From contig NZ_WUBI01000006.1 of NCBI RefSeq assembly GCF_009807035.1, positions 266,199 through 330,198 on the forward strand: a DNA stretch of 64,000 bases, given 5' to 3'. Positions within the stretch are counted from its first letter, which is position 1; the number at the start of each line of letters is the position of its first letter. Made by a program: the position numbers and the translations under genes. Shown here piece after piece: positions 1-8,024 of the stretch. This DNA is from Paenibacillus dendrobii (GTDB lineage Bacteria; Bacillota; Bacilli; Paenibacillales; Paenibacillaceae). Under the pieces are notes generated by a model that worked only from the letters and a program-made list of their open reading frames with translations, was not told the origin of the DNA and ran no database searches.

Positions 1-353
1 ATGTCAAGCTGCTGCGTACGCCCAAGCTCATTCTACAGCCTATTGTCGAGAACGCGATCATGCATGCTTTCGAGGACCAGGAGTCCGGGGGCAGAATCCA
101 TATTGCCTGCTTCAAGGTGCCGGGTGAAGGGCTGCGGTTCGAGGTGACGGATAACGGAAAAGGAATGGAGCTGGCATTTGCGCGGACTCTGCTGACAGAA
201 CAGACCGTGAGCGGCGAAAAATCAGGCGGGATCGGCCTGGCCAACGTGGATGAACGAATGAAGCTTATTTGCGGGAAAATGTATGGAATCGAAATCGAAA
301 GCGAACCCGGAATCGGAACCATAATCAGGATTAGGCTTCCTTTGATGACGTAG
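1..353 (+). CDS. Sensor histidine kinase, YesM-type, C-terminal part (truncated by window edge)
   Basis: Only the last 116 codons are present; the reading frame is open from base 3 and ends at a TAG at 351-353. The fragment is a GHKL-type ATPase domain. It has the N-box (VENAIMHAFE) near residues 16-25, a G1 box (DNGKG) and a G2 region (GIGLANVDERM), and ends in the usual GTIIRIRLP strand. In this family the kinase is membrane-bound, phosphorylates itself on a histidine upstream of this domain and passes the phosphate to a YesN-type regulator. The regulator gene starts 18 bases downstream, so the two are almost certainly one operon. The sensor and membrane part lies before the window. Identity as a histidine kinase is firm; the ligand cannot be read from this fragment. 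Confidence 0.93.
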   Translation, partial: VKLLRTPKLILQPIVENAIMHAFEDQESGGRIHIACFKVPGEGLRFEVTDNGKGMELAFARTLLTEQTVSGEKSGGIGLANVDERMKLICGKMYGIEIESEPGIGTIIRIRLPLMT

Positions 354-370
354 AGGGGGGAATATGTATC

Positions 371-1954
371 ATGCATCGGGTCATTATTGTCGAAGATGAA
401 TTCATTGTCAGATATGGCATACGTTCGATGATTGATTGGGAGAAAATCGGGCTGCAGCTGGTTGGCGAGGCCGCCAACGGCAAAGAAGCGCTCGAGCTGA
501 TGAACGACGGAATGCCGGACATCCTCATTACAGATATTAAAATGCCCGTGATGGACGGCATCGCGCTCATTGCGGAAGTCCGGTCCATCTCTCCGGAGAT
601 CAAAATCATCATTCTTAGCAATCTCGAAGATTTTCAATATGCGAAGGAAGCGATCAAGCATGGCGTGTCCGAATATTTGATCAAATCGGATATGATGCCC
701 AGAGACTTTGAGCAAGCGCTGCTTAAGGTAAAAGAAAGTCTGGATGCGGCTCGAAAGGGACAGACTGCGGGTGCGTCACCTGCTCAGACCGAGCCCATGC
801 ATAAAGAGAAATTTCTGAACGACTTGATTGAGGGAAGTATCAGCCAAGCAGATGAAGGCGGTCAACAGGCCGAAAAGTTGGGGATGGCACAGCCTCATAC
901 GGCGTACTTGATGCATATCAGCCTCAATGCCGCCGAGCAGGGGTACACGGAAAGGCAAGCATCGATCCGGCATATCGTGGAGCAGGTATGGGTTGAGGAC
1001 CAATGGAGGTACGAAGTGTTTCCGGATAAACAGGGTGAAATGAACGTGCTGTTTACCGATCCAGCCCCGGACTCTTCCTTGATTTCGCTGCTGGTGCAGC
1101 AGGCCAACGAGTGTATTTCGCAGTTATCGAAGACATTCAAGTTGACGGCGACCATCGGGATCAGCGGGCGTTTCCGCGAATGGACGGACATGAAGGAAGC
1201 ATATGCCCAGGCGGTCAAGGCAGCGAAGCAAAAGATGTTTCTTGGGAGCGGCCGCGTGATGCTGCACGGCAGCGTTGAGATGCAGACGCCGGGTGCGCAG
1301 GCGGAGCATTTCAAAATCAGCTCGCATCAGATCCAATCGATGGTGTATGCTTTTCAAACCAGAGAGCTCATGGAATATTTGCAGGATGTATTTGGACAGC
1401 TTGCCGCCCGCCGGGACGTGGAGTTGGTACATATCGTGTCGCTCGAACTGCTGATGACCCTGACGACCTTGTGGCCCGATGTATCCAACGATGCCCAGCA
1501 GGTGCTGCAGCTGAAGAAGCAATATTTTGACGAGCTATCCAAACTGGAGACGCTGGAACAGAGCAGAGGGTGGTTCATCCAGGCGTTTGAAGCGCTGATG
1601 CAGCACATGAACGGAATGTATCACAGCGACCGCAACAGCATTATTAAAGCGACCCAGTATATCCAGCAATATTATCATCAGGAAATCTCGCTCCAATCGA
1701 TCAGCAGCCTGGTGCATTTGAGCAAGAACTATTTCGCCAATTTGTTCAAGAAGGAAGTGGGCGAGAGCTTTTTGGAATATTTGACACGAATCCGCATCGA
1801 GAAAGCCAAGTCGCTCCTTACCGGAGACCTGAAGGCAGGGGATGTGGGCAGTCTGGTAGGCATTCAGGATCCGAAGTATTTCTCCAAAGTATTCAAGAAG
1901 ATCACCGGAGTGTCCCCGTCGGAATACCGCCAACTGATTCGGGAGCATGATTAG
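371..1954 (+). CDS. Response regulator, REC domain plus AraC-type DNA-binding domain (YesN-like)
   Basis: A 527-residue protein with an N-terminal receiver domain: acidic pocket in VEDE, phospho-acceptor D55 in ITDIKMP and conserved lysine K105 in YLIKSD. It ends in an AraC/XylS double helix-turn-helix from about residue 425, with the typical NYFANLFKKEVG and KYFSKVFKKITG segments. The middle of about 300 residues is the variable linker usual in long YesN-type regulators. The start has a strong purine-rich site (AGAGGGGGG at 352-360). It partners the kinase just upstream and is followed by a lipoprotein gene, which it probably regulates. Such regulators normally activate nearby carbohydrate-uptake genes; the actual target here is inferred from position. 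Confidence 0.95.
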   Translation: MHRVIIVEDEFIVRYGIRSMIDWEKIGLQLVGEAANGKEALELMNDGMPDILITDIKMPVMDGIALIAEVRSISPEIKIIILSNLEDFQYAKEAIKHGVSEYLIKSDMMPRDFEQALLKVKESLDAARKGQTAGASPAQTEPMHKEKFLNDLIEGSISQADEGGQQAEKLGMAQPHTAYLMHISLNAAEQGYTERQASIRHIVEQVWVEDQWRYEVFPDKQGEMNVLFTDPAPDSSLISLLVQQANECISQLSKTFKLTATIGISGRFREWTDMKEAYAQAVKAAKQKMFLGSGRVMLHGSVEMQTPGAQAEHFKISSHQIQSMVYAFQTRELMEYLQDVFGQLAARRDVELVHIVSLELLMTLTTLWPDVSNDAQQVLQLKKQYFDELSKLETLEQSRGWFIQAFEALMQHMNGMYHSDRNSIIKATQYIQQYYHQEISLQSISSLVHLSKNYFANLFKKEVGESFLEYLTRIRIEKAKSLLTGDLKAGDVGSLVGIQDPKYFSKVFKKITGVSPSEYRQLIREHD

Positions 1955-1975
1955 AGCATCAAATTGTGATTTTTT

Positions 1976-1989
1976 TGTAAACGCTTACC
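1976..1989 (+). promoter_or_regulatory. cre-like site (CcpA) upstream of the binding-protein gene
   Basis: TGTAAACGCTTACC matches the cre consensus TGWAANCGNTNWCA at 13 of 14 positions. It lies between the regulator gene and the solute-binding-protein gene, about 40 bases before the start codon, a position suited to carbon catabolite control. CcpA binding itself is inferred. Confidence 0.6.
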
Positions 1990-2029
1990 AATTTACTTGA
2001 AAAGATGGCTTGGATCAGGGAGGTGAAAT

Positions 2030-3304
2030 GTGGTGAACATGAAGGGCTCCATTCTGGCGGTAGTCATGCTGTGCGCGTTCCTATTATCGGGTTGTGGGGA
2101 TTCTTCTTATGGGGGTGTGAAGACGGAGCAGAGCCCTGCACCCGTGGAGCTGTCGTTTTGGAATCCTTTTGGGGGCGGGGAAGGCGATTTCGTCGAACAG
2201 ATCATCAAGGATTATAACGATTCGCAGCACAAGGTATTCGTGAAGCAGCTTCGGCTTGAATCCAACGAGTATTATGCCAGGCTGAGCACAGCCCTTTCGC
2301 TCGGCAAGGGCCCGGATGTGGCCGTGGCCCATGTGGACCGCTTGTCGCCGTTTATCAAAGCCAAGCAAATCGTACCGCTGGATGCTTTGGCGAATCGGGT
2401 CGGATTTGAGTTTAACGGGATTGAGGAATCGAACCGCCAAAGCGTGAGCTATAACGGCCAATATTATGCGGTGCCGCTGGATACTCATTTTCATATGCTC
2501 TACTACAATAAAGACGTTCTGCAAAGGGCCGAATTGTTAAACGCTGACGGAACGCCGAAGCTGGCTGAGGCCACCCCGGAAGGCTTCATACGGTTCCTCC
2601 AGCAAATTCGCGATCGGGTTCCCGGCGTTCAGCCCATGGCCGTGAATACCCCCTATTTTCAAGAGTCGTTTCTGGATCTGTATTATGAAGCAGGCGGAGA
2701 GCTGCTGAGTACTGATTTGAAAAAAGCAGTCATACATAATGAAAAAGCGGTTCAGGTTCTGGCCTTTTATCAACAGCTGTTCGACCGGAAATTAAGCGAT
2801 TTGAATGACAAGGCGCCCTGGGATTCCTTTTATAACGGGCAAGCGGGCTTGTGGTTTGGAGGCGTATGGGAAGCGGGGCATCATCTGGGCAATTCATCCT
2901 TGAATGTCGGGATCATGCCCCTGTCGCCGATCTTCGGCAGCAGCGTGCATTGGGGGAGTTCCCATACCTTGGTCGTTCCGGCTTACGTTACCGAGCAGAA
3001 GCAGGATGCCGCCATGGATTTCATGAAGTATTTCTCGGAGGTCGGGGGAGCGATCTGGGGGCAGGCGGGACATGTGCCTGCCAGCCGTGCCATTGTGCAA
3101 AGCACCGCCTATCAGGCACTTCCGTACCGCAAGCTGTTTGTGATTTCCCGGGATCATGTGAAGTTCGCACCCAAAACGGATAAGTACGCAGCGCTATACA
3201 CGGCCATTTCGGAAGATCTTCAGAACATCGTACAGAATCGGATTGAACCTGGGGAAGGATTGGCTGCGCTGGAGAAAAAACTGGATCAGATTTTGGCGAA
3301 TTAG
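2030..3304 (+). CDS. Extracellular solute-binding lipoprotein (sugar ABC family 1)
   Basis: A 424-residue protein with a lipoprotein signal: short basic start, hydrophobic stretch and lipobox LLSGC, followed by a linker and the family-1 sugar-binding fold (LSFWNPFGGGEGDFVEQII early, then the YYNKD and GLWFGGVW blocks). It would be lipid-anchored on the outer face of the membrane and bind a carbohydrate. The start is GTG at 2030 or 2033 behind GGGAGGTGA at 2018-2026; 2033 has the better spacing. It follows a kinase/regulator pair but no permease or ATPase gene follows it, since the next gene is an unrelated HxlR regulator on the other strand. It may deliver sugar to a distant transporter or act as a sensor accessory for the kinase. 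The ligand is unknown. Confidence 0.88.
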   Translation: MVNMKGSILAVVMLCAFLLSGCGDSSYGGVKTEQSPAPVELSFWNPFGGGEGDFVEQIIKDYNDSQHKVFVKQLRLESNEYYARLSTALSLGKGPDVAVAHVDRLSPFIKAKQIVPLDALANRVGFEFNGIEESNRQSVSYNGQYYAVPLDTHFHMLYYNKDVLQRAELLNADGTPKLAEATPEGFIRFLQQIRDRVPGVQPMAVNTPYFQESFLDLYYEAGGELLSTDLKKAVIHNEKAVQVLAFYQQLFDRKLSDLNDKAPWDSFYNGQAGLWFGGVWEAGHHLGNSSLNVGIMPLSPIFGSSVHWGSSHTLVVPAYVTEQKQDAAMDFMKYFSEVGGAIWGQAGHVPASRAIVQSTAYQALPYRKLFVISRDHVKFAPKTDKYAALYTAISEDLQNIVQNRIEPGEGLAALEKKLDQILAN

Positions 3305-3341
3305 CTCTGGCAGAACATTCAGGCAACGGCGGGTGGAACCC

Positions 3342-3686
3342 TTAGGTCCACCGCGCCGCCCACAGCTTCATTTCATGACAAATAACATGCAGATCTTGGC
3401 CTTTCGGGGTCAGCGTGTATTCGACGGTCACGGGTACCGTCGGGAAAACCTCGCGTTCAAGGACTCCGTTCTCCTCCAGATGGCGAAGCGTACTGGTCAG
3501 GGCACGGGGGCTTACGCTCGGAATCCGGCGCTGCAGCTCACCGAAACGAAGCGTGCCACCGAAGAGCTCGCGGATGACGAGGAAGGCCCATTTTCCGCCA
3601 AGCACATCCAGCGTTTTTTCAATATTGCATTCGATATAATCCGGGTTTTTCGGGATATAGCTGCTTGCTTTTTTGGCTGTAGACAC
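3342..3686 (-). CDS. HxlR-family winged-helix transcriptional regulator
   Basis: A 114-residue HxlR/MarR-type protein. The core is typical of the family: a CNIEKTLDVLGGKW segment whose cysteine (CxxxxTL) is often redox or electrophile sensing in this family, then RFGELQRRIPSVSPRALTST as the recognition helix region and EYTLTPKGQDL as the wing. It starts at a GTG (3684-3686) preceded on the minus strand by GGAGGTGA at 3694-3701, seven bases away. It is divergent from an aldo/keto reductase and an epimerase, the usual arrangement for HxlR proteins that control neighbouring oxidoreductases. A perfect dyad lies in the shared upstream region. The inducer is not evident. Confidence 0.92.
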   Translation of the reverse strand: MSTAKKASSYIPKNPDYIECNIEKTLDVLGGKWAFLVIRELFGGTLRFGELQRRIPSVSPRALTSTLRHLEENGVLEREVFPTVPVTVEYTLTPKGQDLHVICHEMKLWAARWT

Positions 3687-3712
3687 CTGGTCTTCACCTC
3701 CATATGTACTAC

Positions 3713-3726
3713 TATACTCAAGTATA
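3713..3726. promoter_or_regulatory. Perfect dyad, candidate HxlR operator
   Basis: TATACT-CA-AGTATA is a perfect 14-base palindrome in the divergent region between the HxlR gene and the aldo/keto reductase. A further AGTATA copy sits at 3739-3744, 18 bases after the right half-site. TATAAT at 3741-3746 is a likely -10 for the rightward genes. The operator role is inferred from position and symmetry. Confidence 0.5.
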
Positions 3727-3837
3727 CTAGATATCCTCAGTATAATTAAGTGAAAAACATTTCACTTCTTCAAATCGGGTATGAACTTCGATAGAATGAA
3801 CCATGTAATCAGGATAACCTCAAGGAGGAATGGGAAA

Positions 3838-4776
3838 ATGAAATACCGGAGATTAGGCGGAAGCGGCCTTAAGGTCAGCGAAATCAGCTTGGGAAGCTGG
3901 CTTACATATGGCGGTTACGTAGAACGCGAAAATGCAGTGAATTCGATTAAAACAGCATATGATTTGGGTATTAATTTCTTTGATACAGCGAACGTATATG
4001 AAAAAGGCGCGGCAGAGGTGCTGGTAGGCGAAACTCTGAAAGCGTATCCGCGCGAATCCTACGTGCTGGCAACCAAAGCATTCTGGCCCATGGGCGAAGG
4101 CCCTAATGACCGCGGTCTCTCCCGCAAGCATATCATGGAGCAGGCTCATGCCAGCTTGAAGCGTCTGCAGCATGACTACGTAGATATCTTCTATTGCCAC
4201 CGTCATGATCCGGAAACGCCGCTGGATGAAACCCTGCGCGCGCTCGACGATTTGGTCCGCCAAGGCAAAGTGCTGTATGTGGGCGTAAGCGAATGGCAGG
4301 CTTCGCAAATCGCAGAGGCCGTTGGCGTGGCCGACCGTTACCTGCTGGACCGCATCGTGGTCAATCAACCGCAATACAATATGTTCCAGCGTTATATCGA
4401 AAAAGAAATCATGCCGCTCAGCGAGCGTTCCGGCATCGGACAAGTGGTATTCTCGCCGCTTGCTCAAGGGCTCCTGACTGGCAAATACACGTCCGCTTCG
4501 GATATTCCGCAGGACAGCCGCGCGGCCAAGCTCGAGTGGATGCGCAAAGGCATTACCGAAGAAAAAATCAACCAAGTGAAGCAATTGGAGGGCATTGCAA
4601 CTGAACTGGGTATTTCCGTAGGGAATCTGGCTTTGGCTTGGATTCTACGCAACAGCAACGTTGCCAGTGCATTGGTAGGCGCAAGCCGTCCGGAGCAGGT
4701 AACGGAGAATGCCAAAGCTTCCGATGTGGAATTGAATGCTGAAGTGATCGATCGCATCGAGGAGATTTTGAAATAG
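3838..4776 (+). CDS. Aldo/keto reductase
   Basis: A 312-residue aldo/keto reductase with the (beta/alpha)8-barrel layout. The catalytic tetrad is visible: D and Y in NFFDTANVYEKG, K in LATKAF, H in DIFYCHRHD. The C-terminal cofactor region (ALVGASRPEQV) resembles the NADPH-binding end of the Kv-beta / YajO-like branch. The start at 3838 is chosen because CAAGGAGG lies at 3821-3828 and the protein then begins MKYRRLGGSGLKVSE, the family's canonical opening; an upstream in-frame ATG at 3781 has no such support. It probably forms an operon with the epimerase 37 bases downstream, under the divergent HxlR regulator. The substrate is unknown; reduction of an aldehyde or keto group with NADPH is the family reaction. 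Confidence 0.93.
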   Translation: MKYRRLGGSGLKVSEISLGSWLTYGGYVERENAVNSIKTAYDLGINFFDTANVYEKGAAEVLVGETLKAYPRESYVLATKAFWPMGEGPNDRGLSRKHIMEQAHASLKRLQHDYVDIFYCHRHDPETPLDETLRALDDLVRQGKVLYVGVSEWQASQIAEAVGVADRYLLDRIVVNQPQYNMFQRYIEKEIMPLSERSGIGQVVFSPLAQGLLTGKYTSASDIPQDSRAAKLEWMRKGITEEKINQVKQLEGIATELGISVGNLALAWILRNSNVASALVGASRPEQVTENAKASDVELNAEVIDRIEEILK

Positions 4777-4813
4777 AATATAACCACTCTTGATCAGCGA
4801 GGAGGCATTTTCG

Positions 4814-5662
4814 ATGGCAAAGGTAGTGATCACAGGCGGAAGCGGCATGCTCGGACGCTGGGTGGTGAAGCATTTCGTCGAGCAGGGATACGAAGTATTG
4901 AACGTGGACTCGCGGCGGCCGGACGAAGAGCTCTGCCCGACACTGATTGCCGATTTGGAAGACTTGGGCGAGACGTACGGCGCCTTGGCCGGAGCGGATG
5001 CGGTCGTACATCTGGCCGCAATACCGGCGGCGCATATCCGTACGCCGGAAGTGACGTTCCGCAACAACGTCATGTCGACGTACAATGTGCTGGAAGCCGC
5101 GTCGGGTCTGGGCATTCGGAAGGCGGTCATCGCGTCCAGCGAATCATCGTACGGCATCGTATTCGCGGTGAATCCATTTTCGCCGCAGTATGTGCCGATC
5201 GATGAAGAACATCCGCAGTTGCCGCAGGACAGCTATGGTTTATCCAAGATCGTTAACGAGCAGACTGCCGAAATGTTCAACCGCCGTACGGGTATTCAGG
5301 TGGTGTCGCTGCGCCTCGGCAATGTCATTCCTCCGGAGTGGTACGAACGCTTTCCGGCGTTCATCCATAAGCCGCAGGAACGCGAGCGGATTCTGTGGAG
5401 CTATATCGATACCCGCGATGCCGCCGAAGCTTGCAGGCTGGCCATCGAGGTGGACGGTTTGGGGGCAGTGGCCCTCAACCTGGCATCCGATGATTCGAGC
5501 ATGGACATTCCAAGCCGCGAGCTTATGACGGAATGTTACCCCGGCGTGACCGATTTCCGGAAAGCTCTTGAAGGCCATGAATCGCTGTTTAGCAACGAGA
5601 AGGCCAAACGTCTCCTCGGCTGGCAGCCGAAGCATCAGTGGCGCGAAGAAGTGAAACGGTAA
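4814..5662 (+). CDS. NAD-dependent epimerase/dehydratase (extended SDR)
   Basis: A 282-residue extended short-chain dehydrogenase. It has the glycine-rich NAD(P) motif GGSGMLGR at the N-terminus, LADLEDL and VVHLAAIPA as the usual cofactor-adenine and NNAG-equivalent blocks, and the catalytic SYGLSK (YxxxK). The family acts on nucleotide sugars or small hydroxy compounds; the ending resembles short epimerase/dehydratase relatives. The start at 4814 follows GAGGAGGC at 4799-4806, and the protein then begins MAKVVITGGSG. It sits 37 bases behind the aldo/keto reductase and is closed by a strong terminator, so the two form a short operon. No substrate can be assigned from the sequence. Confidence 0.9.
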   Translation: MAKVVITGGSGMLGRWVVKHFVEQGYEVLNVDSRRPDEELCPTLIADLEDLGETYGALAGADAVVHLAAIPAAHIRTPEVTFRNNVMSTYNVLEAASGLGIRKAVIASSESSYGIVFAVNPFSPQYVPIDEEHPQLPQDSYGLSKIVNEQTAEMFNRRTGIQVVSLRLGNVIPPEWYERFPAFIHKPQERERILWSYIDTRDAAEACRLAIEVDGLGAVALNLASDDSSMDIPSRELMTECYPGVTDFRKALEGHESLFSNEKAKRLLGWQPKHQWREEVKR

Positions 5663-5683
5663 CAGCAAATTACCAGAAATGAC

Positions 5684-5719
5684 AAACCCCGGGGAAACGC
5701 TCCCTGGGGTTTTCTTTTT
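5684..5719 (+). terminator. Rho-independent terminator after the epimerase gene
   Basis: Stem AAACCCC / GGGGTTT (5684-5690 with 5706-5712), extended by GGG/CCC, followed by a T-rich run. It lies 21 bases past the stop codon. Confidence 0.85.
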
Positions 5720-5741
5720 AAACCGGGAGACCGAGGAAGTG

Positions 5742-5770
5742 TTGAGCTTGGCAAGTCTTATTTACATAAT
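5742..5770 (+). promoter_or_regulatory. Candidate sigma-A promoter for glpP
   Basis: TTGAGC at 5742-5747 and CATAAT at 5765-5770 are separated by 17 bases, upstream of the glpP start. Both boxes deviate from consensus, so this is a candidate only. Confidence 0.4.
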
Positions 5771-5897
5771 CTGCCTACATAATTAACGGTAGGAAAACAC
5801 TCTGCCGCTATGATGGGGACAAGCTGTTCCTGATTAGGACGGGCCGCAAATCCCGGTCATGGATAGAAATTATATACGCAAGGGAGGCTGGACACAG

Positions 5898-6503
5898 ATG
5901 GGCTACGCCCAGACTCGCAAAGCGTTTTACGAAGGTCTTGCCAAGCATAAGCGCATCGCCTCGATTAAAGATCCGCGGCATATCGAGCTTGCTCTGAAGC
6001 TGAGGAATCAATTGAGCGGCATCTTTTTGCTGATGGGGCATATCGGGGTGGTGAAGGGATACGTCGACGTGTTCAAGGAACACGGGCTGCCGGTCTTTTT
6101 GCATCTGGAGAAAATCGGGGGTCTCAGTACCGATCACTACGGTCTCGATTATTTGGCGAAGAGCATTAAGCCATCCGGAGTCATTTCAACCAAAACCAAT
6201 GTCGTGAAGAATGCCAATAAAATGGGATTGCTCACCGTTCAGCGGTTCTTTCTCGTGGACAGCGAAGGGCTGGACAATATCGCGAAGAGCCTGTCGCAGA
6301 CCGAACCGGATATTATTGAACTGATGCCTGCCCGGATTCCGGACATGATCTGCAGGGTGAAATCCTTCACGTCGGTCCCGATCATTACAGGCGGATTGCT
6401 GTACGAAGAGTCCCATGCGGAGGAGTGCTTGAACCATGGCGCCACGGCAATCTCTTCTTCCAGGCCGGCGTTGTGGGGGAAGGCGGAGCATAAATTAATC
6501 TAG
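5898..6503 (+). CDS. glpP: Glycerol-3-phosphate-responsive antiterminator GlpP
   Basis: A 201-residue protein matching GlpP across its length (the Bacillus protein is about 190 residues). It has the LFLLMGHIG-like segment (FLLMGHIGVVKGYVDV), the conserved HLEKIGGLSTD block, SGVISTKTNV, and the C-terminal PIITGGLL and AISSS phosphate-binding turns of the TIM-like barrel. The known role is to bind glycerol-3-phosphate and the leader RNA of glp transcripts, preventing termination. The start at 5898 is set by AGGGAGG at 5881-5887. A strong terminator hairpin stands 85 bases after its stop and before a Ugp-like importer, which is exactly the kind of target GlpP controls. Confidence 0.93.
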   Translation: MGYAQTRKAFYEGLAKHKRIASIKDPRHIELALKLRNQLSGIFLLMGHIGVVKGYVDVFKEHGLPVFLHLEKIGGLSTDHYGLDYLAKSIKPSGVISTKTNVVKNANKMGLLTVQRFFLVDSEGLDNIAKSLSQTEPDIIELMPARIPDMICRVKSFTSVPIITGGLLYEESHAEECLNHGATAISSSRPALWGKAEHKLI

Positions 6504-6587
6504 ATTTGATCTTTGACCGGAACAGATTTAACAGTTGTCCTTTAAGATTCGTAGTATACAAGTAAATACAACGGTTGGAGCCTTGGA

Positions 6588-6644
6588 GAAACCTGATCTG
6601 CCGCGAACGCATTCGTTCGCGGCGGCATTCAGGTTTCTTTTTTT
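6588..6644 (+). terminator. Leader terminator, probable GlpP antitermination target
   Basis: An outer stem GAAACCTGA / TCAGGTTTC (6588-6596 with 6629-6637) encloses an inner stem CCGCGAACG / CGTTCGCGG (6601-6609 with 6614-6622), followed directly by a T run to 6644. It lies between glpP and the binding-protein gene, about 50 bases before its start. It could be a plain terminator for glpP, but its position as a leader hairpin after an antiterminator gene makes GlpP control likely. Confidence 0.75.
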
Positions 6645-6694
6645 GCTGCTTCAAACCGGGAACCGTACAAAAAATATAGGGTGGAGGAATGGAT

Positions 6695-8008
6695 ATGTTG
6701 AAGAAAAAGTTCACGGCTCTTACGCTTGCGGCTTTGATGGTGACGACACTGGCAGGATGCGGTTCAGGCGGGGGCGCCGATAGCGCCGGCGAGGGGAAAG
6801 CCGAGGCGGCTTCGTCCTCGAAGAAGATCGTCATCAAGTATTGGTACGCTTACGGGGACAAGATCGAAGAAGCGAAACAGCACATGGTCAAAACGTTCAA
6901 CGAATCCCAAGACAAATACGAAGTCGTAGCGGAGCATCAGGGAGGATATGATGATCTTCATGCGAAAGTTCAGGCTGCTTTCGCCGCAGGCAACGCCCCG
7001 GCCGTGACGGATCTGGAGATTGCATCAACCGGCGTTTTTGCCCACTCGGGCATGCTTGAAGAGCTGACGCCATATGCGGAGAAGGACAAGGAGCAGCTGC
7101 AGCTGGATGACTTCATTCCCGGTCTGATGGGTAACGCTTATGTGGACGGTAAGCTGTACGGGCTTCCTTTTATGCGCAGCACTCCGATTATGTATAAAAA
7201 CGTAACCATGCTTCAAAATGCGGGCCTCGACCCTGCCGGTCCCAAGACCTGGGATGAGCTGGAAGAGTACTCGCGCGTGCTGAAGGAAAAAGGCAAGGTC
7301 GGCATGACGCTTCCGGTCGATATCTGGTATTACGAAGCGCTGGTGGCCCAAAGCGGAGGCCAAATGCTGAGCGAAGACGGCAAGAAGGAGGCATTCAACG
7401 AAGCGGCAGGCGTAGCGCCCGTGGAGTTTTGGAAAAAGCTCTCCGGCGAAGGGCTGATCAAAATGCCTGTCGGCGATGAAGCGGGAGCGACCGCCGACAA
7501 GGATTGGGCGAATCAAATGTCCGCTTTCAAATTCGGTTCAACGGCAGGAGTTTCGAAAAGTCTGGAAATTGCCAAGGGCAACGGATTTGAACTGCAAACG
7601 GCATTCATGCCCGCGAACAAGGATTACGGCGTTCCAACGGGCGGCTGCCAGCTGGTCATGACGTCCAAGAGCAAGCCTGAAGAGAAGGAAGCGGCCTGGG
7701 AATTCATCAAATGGATGACCTCCAAGGAGAACACGATCTATCAGCATAAGCATGTTGGTTATCTGCCAACCCGCACATCGGCAGTTGAAAGCGACGAACT
7801 GAAGGAGCATTTTGCCCAGAATCCGCAGTTTAAAGTCGCGGTGGACCAACTGGAATATGCCAGACCGCGTCCGATGGAGAACGCTTATCCGGAAGTGGCG
7901 AACATTCTGACCGATGCCATTCAAAAGGCGATCATCGATCCGAAGACTTCGCCTCAGGATGCACTGAATCAGGCGGCGGAGAAGGCCAATAAACTGCTCG
8001 GAAAATAG
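6695..8008 (+). CDS. Solute-binding lipoprotein, UgpB-like (probable glycerol-3-phosphate)
   Basis: A 437-residue family-1 binding protein with a lipoprotein signal (TLAGC lipobox). Blocks such as IKYWYAYGDKIEEAK, AGNAPAVTDLEIA, PFMRSTPIMYKN and YQHKHVGYLPTR align by eye with the glycerol-3-phosphate binder UgpB of E. coli. The start at 6695 is seven bases after GGTGGAGG (6680-6687); the earlier ATG at 6689 is too close to that site. It is the first gene of a five-gene importer set behind glpP and a leader terminator. Context and resemblance both point to glycerol-3-phosphate or glycerophosphodiesters as ligand, but a sugar ligand is not excluded. Confidence 0.85.
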   Translation: MLKKKFTALTLAALMVTTLAGCGSGGGADSAGEGKAEAASSSKKIVIKYWYAYGDKIEEAKQHMVKTFNESQDKYEVVAEHQGGYDDLHAKVQAAFAAGNAPAVTDLEIASTGVFAHSGMLEELTPYAEKDKEQLQLDDFIPGLMGNAYVDGKLYGLPFMRSTPIMYKNVTMLQNAGLDPAGPKTWDELEEYSRVLKEKGKVGMTLPVDIWYYEALVAQSGGQMLSEDGKKEAFNEAAGVAPVEFWKKLSGEGLIKMPVGDEAGATADKDWANQMSAFKFGSTAGVSKSLEIAKGNGFELQTAFMPANKDYGVPTGGCQLVMTSKSKPEEKEAAWEFIKWMTSKENTIYQHKHVGYLPTRTSAVESDELKEHFAQNPQFKVAVDQLEYARPRPMENAYPEVANILTDAIQKAIIDPKTSPQDALNQAAEKANKLLGK

Positions 8009-8024
8009 AAAGGATATGCATAAG

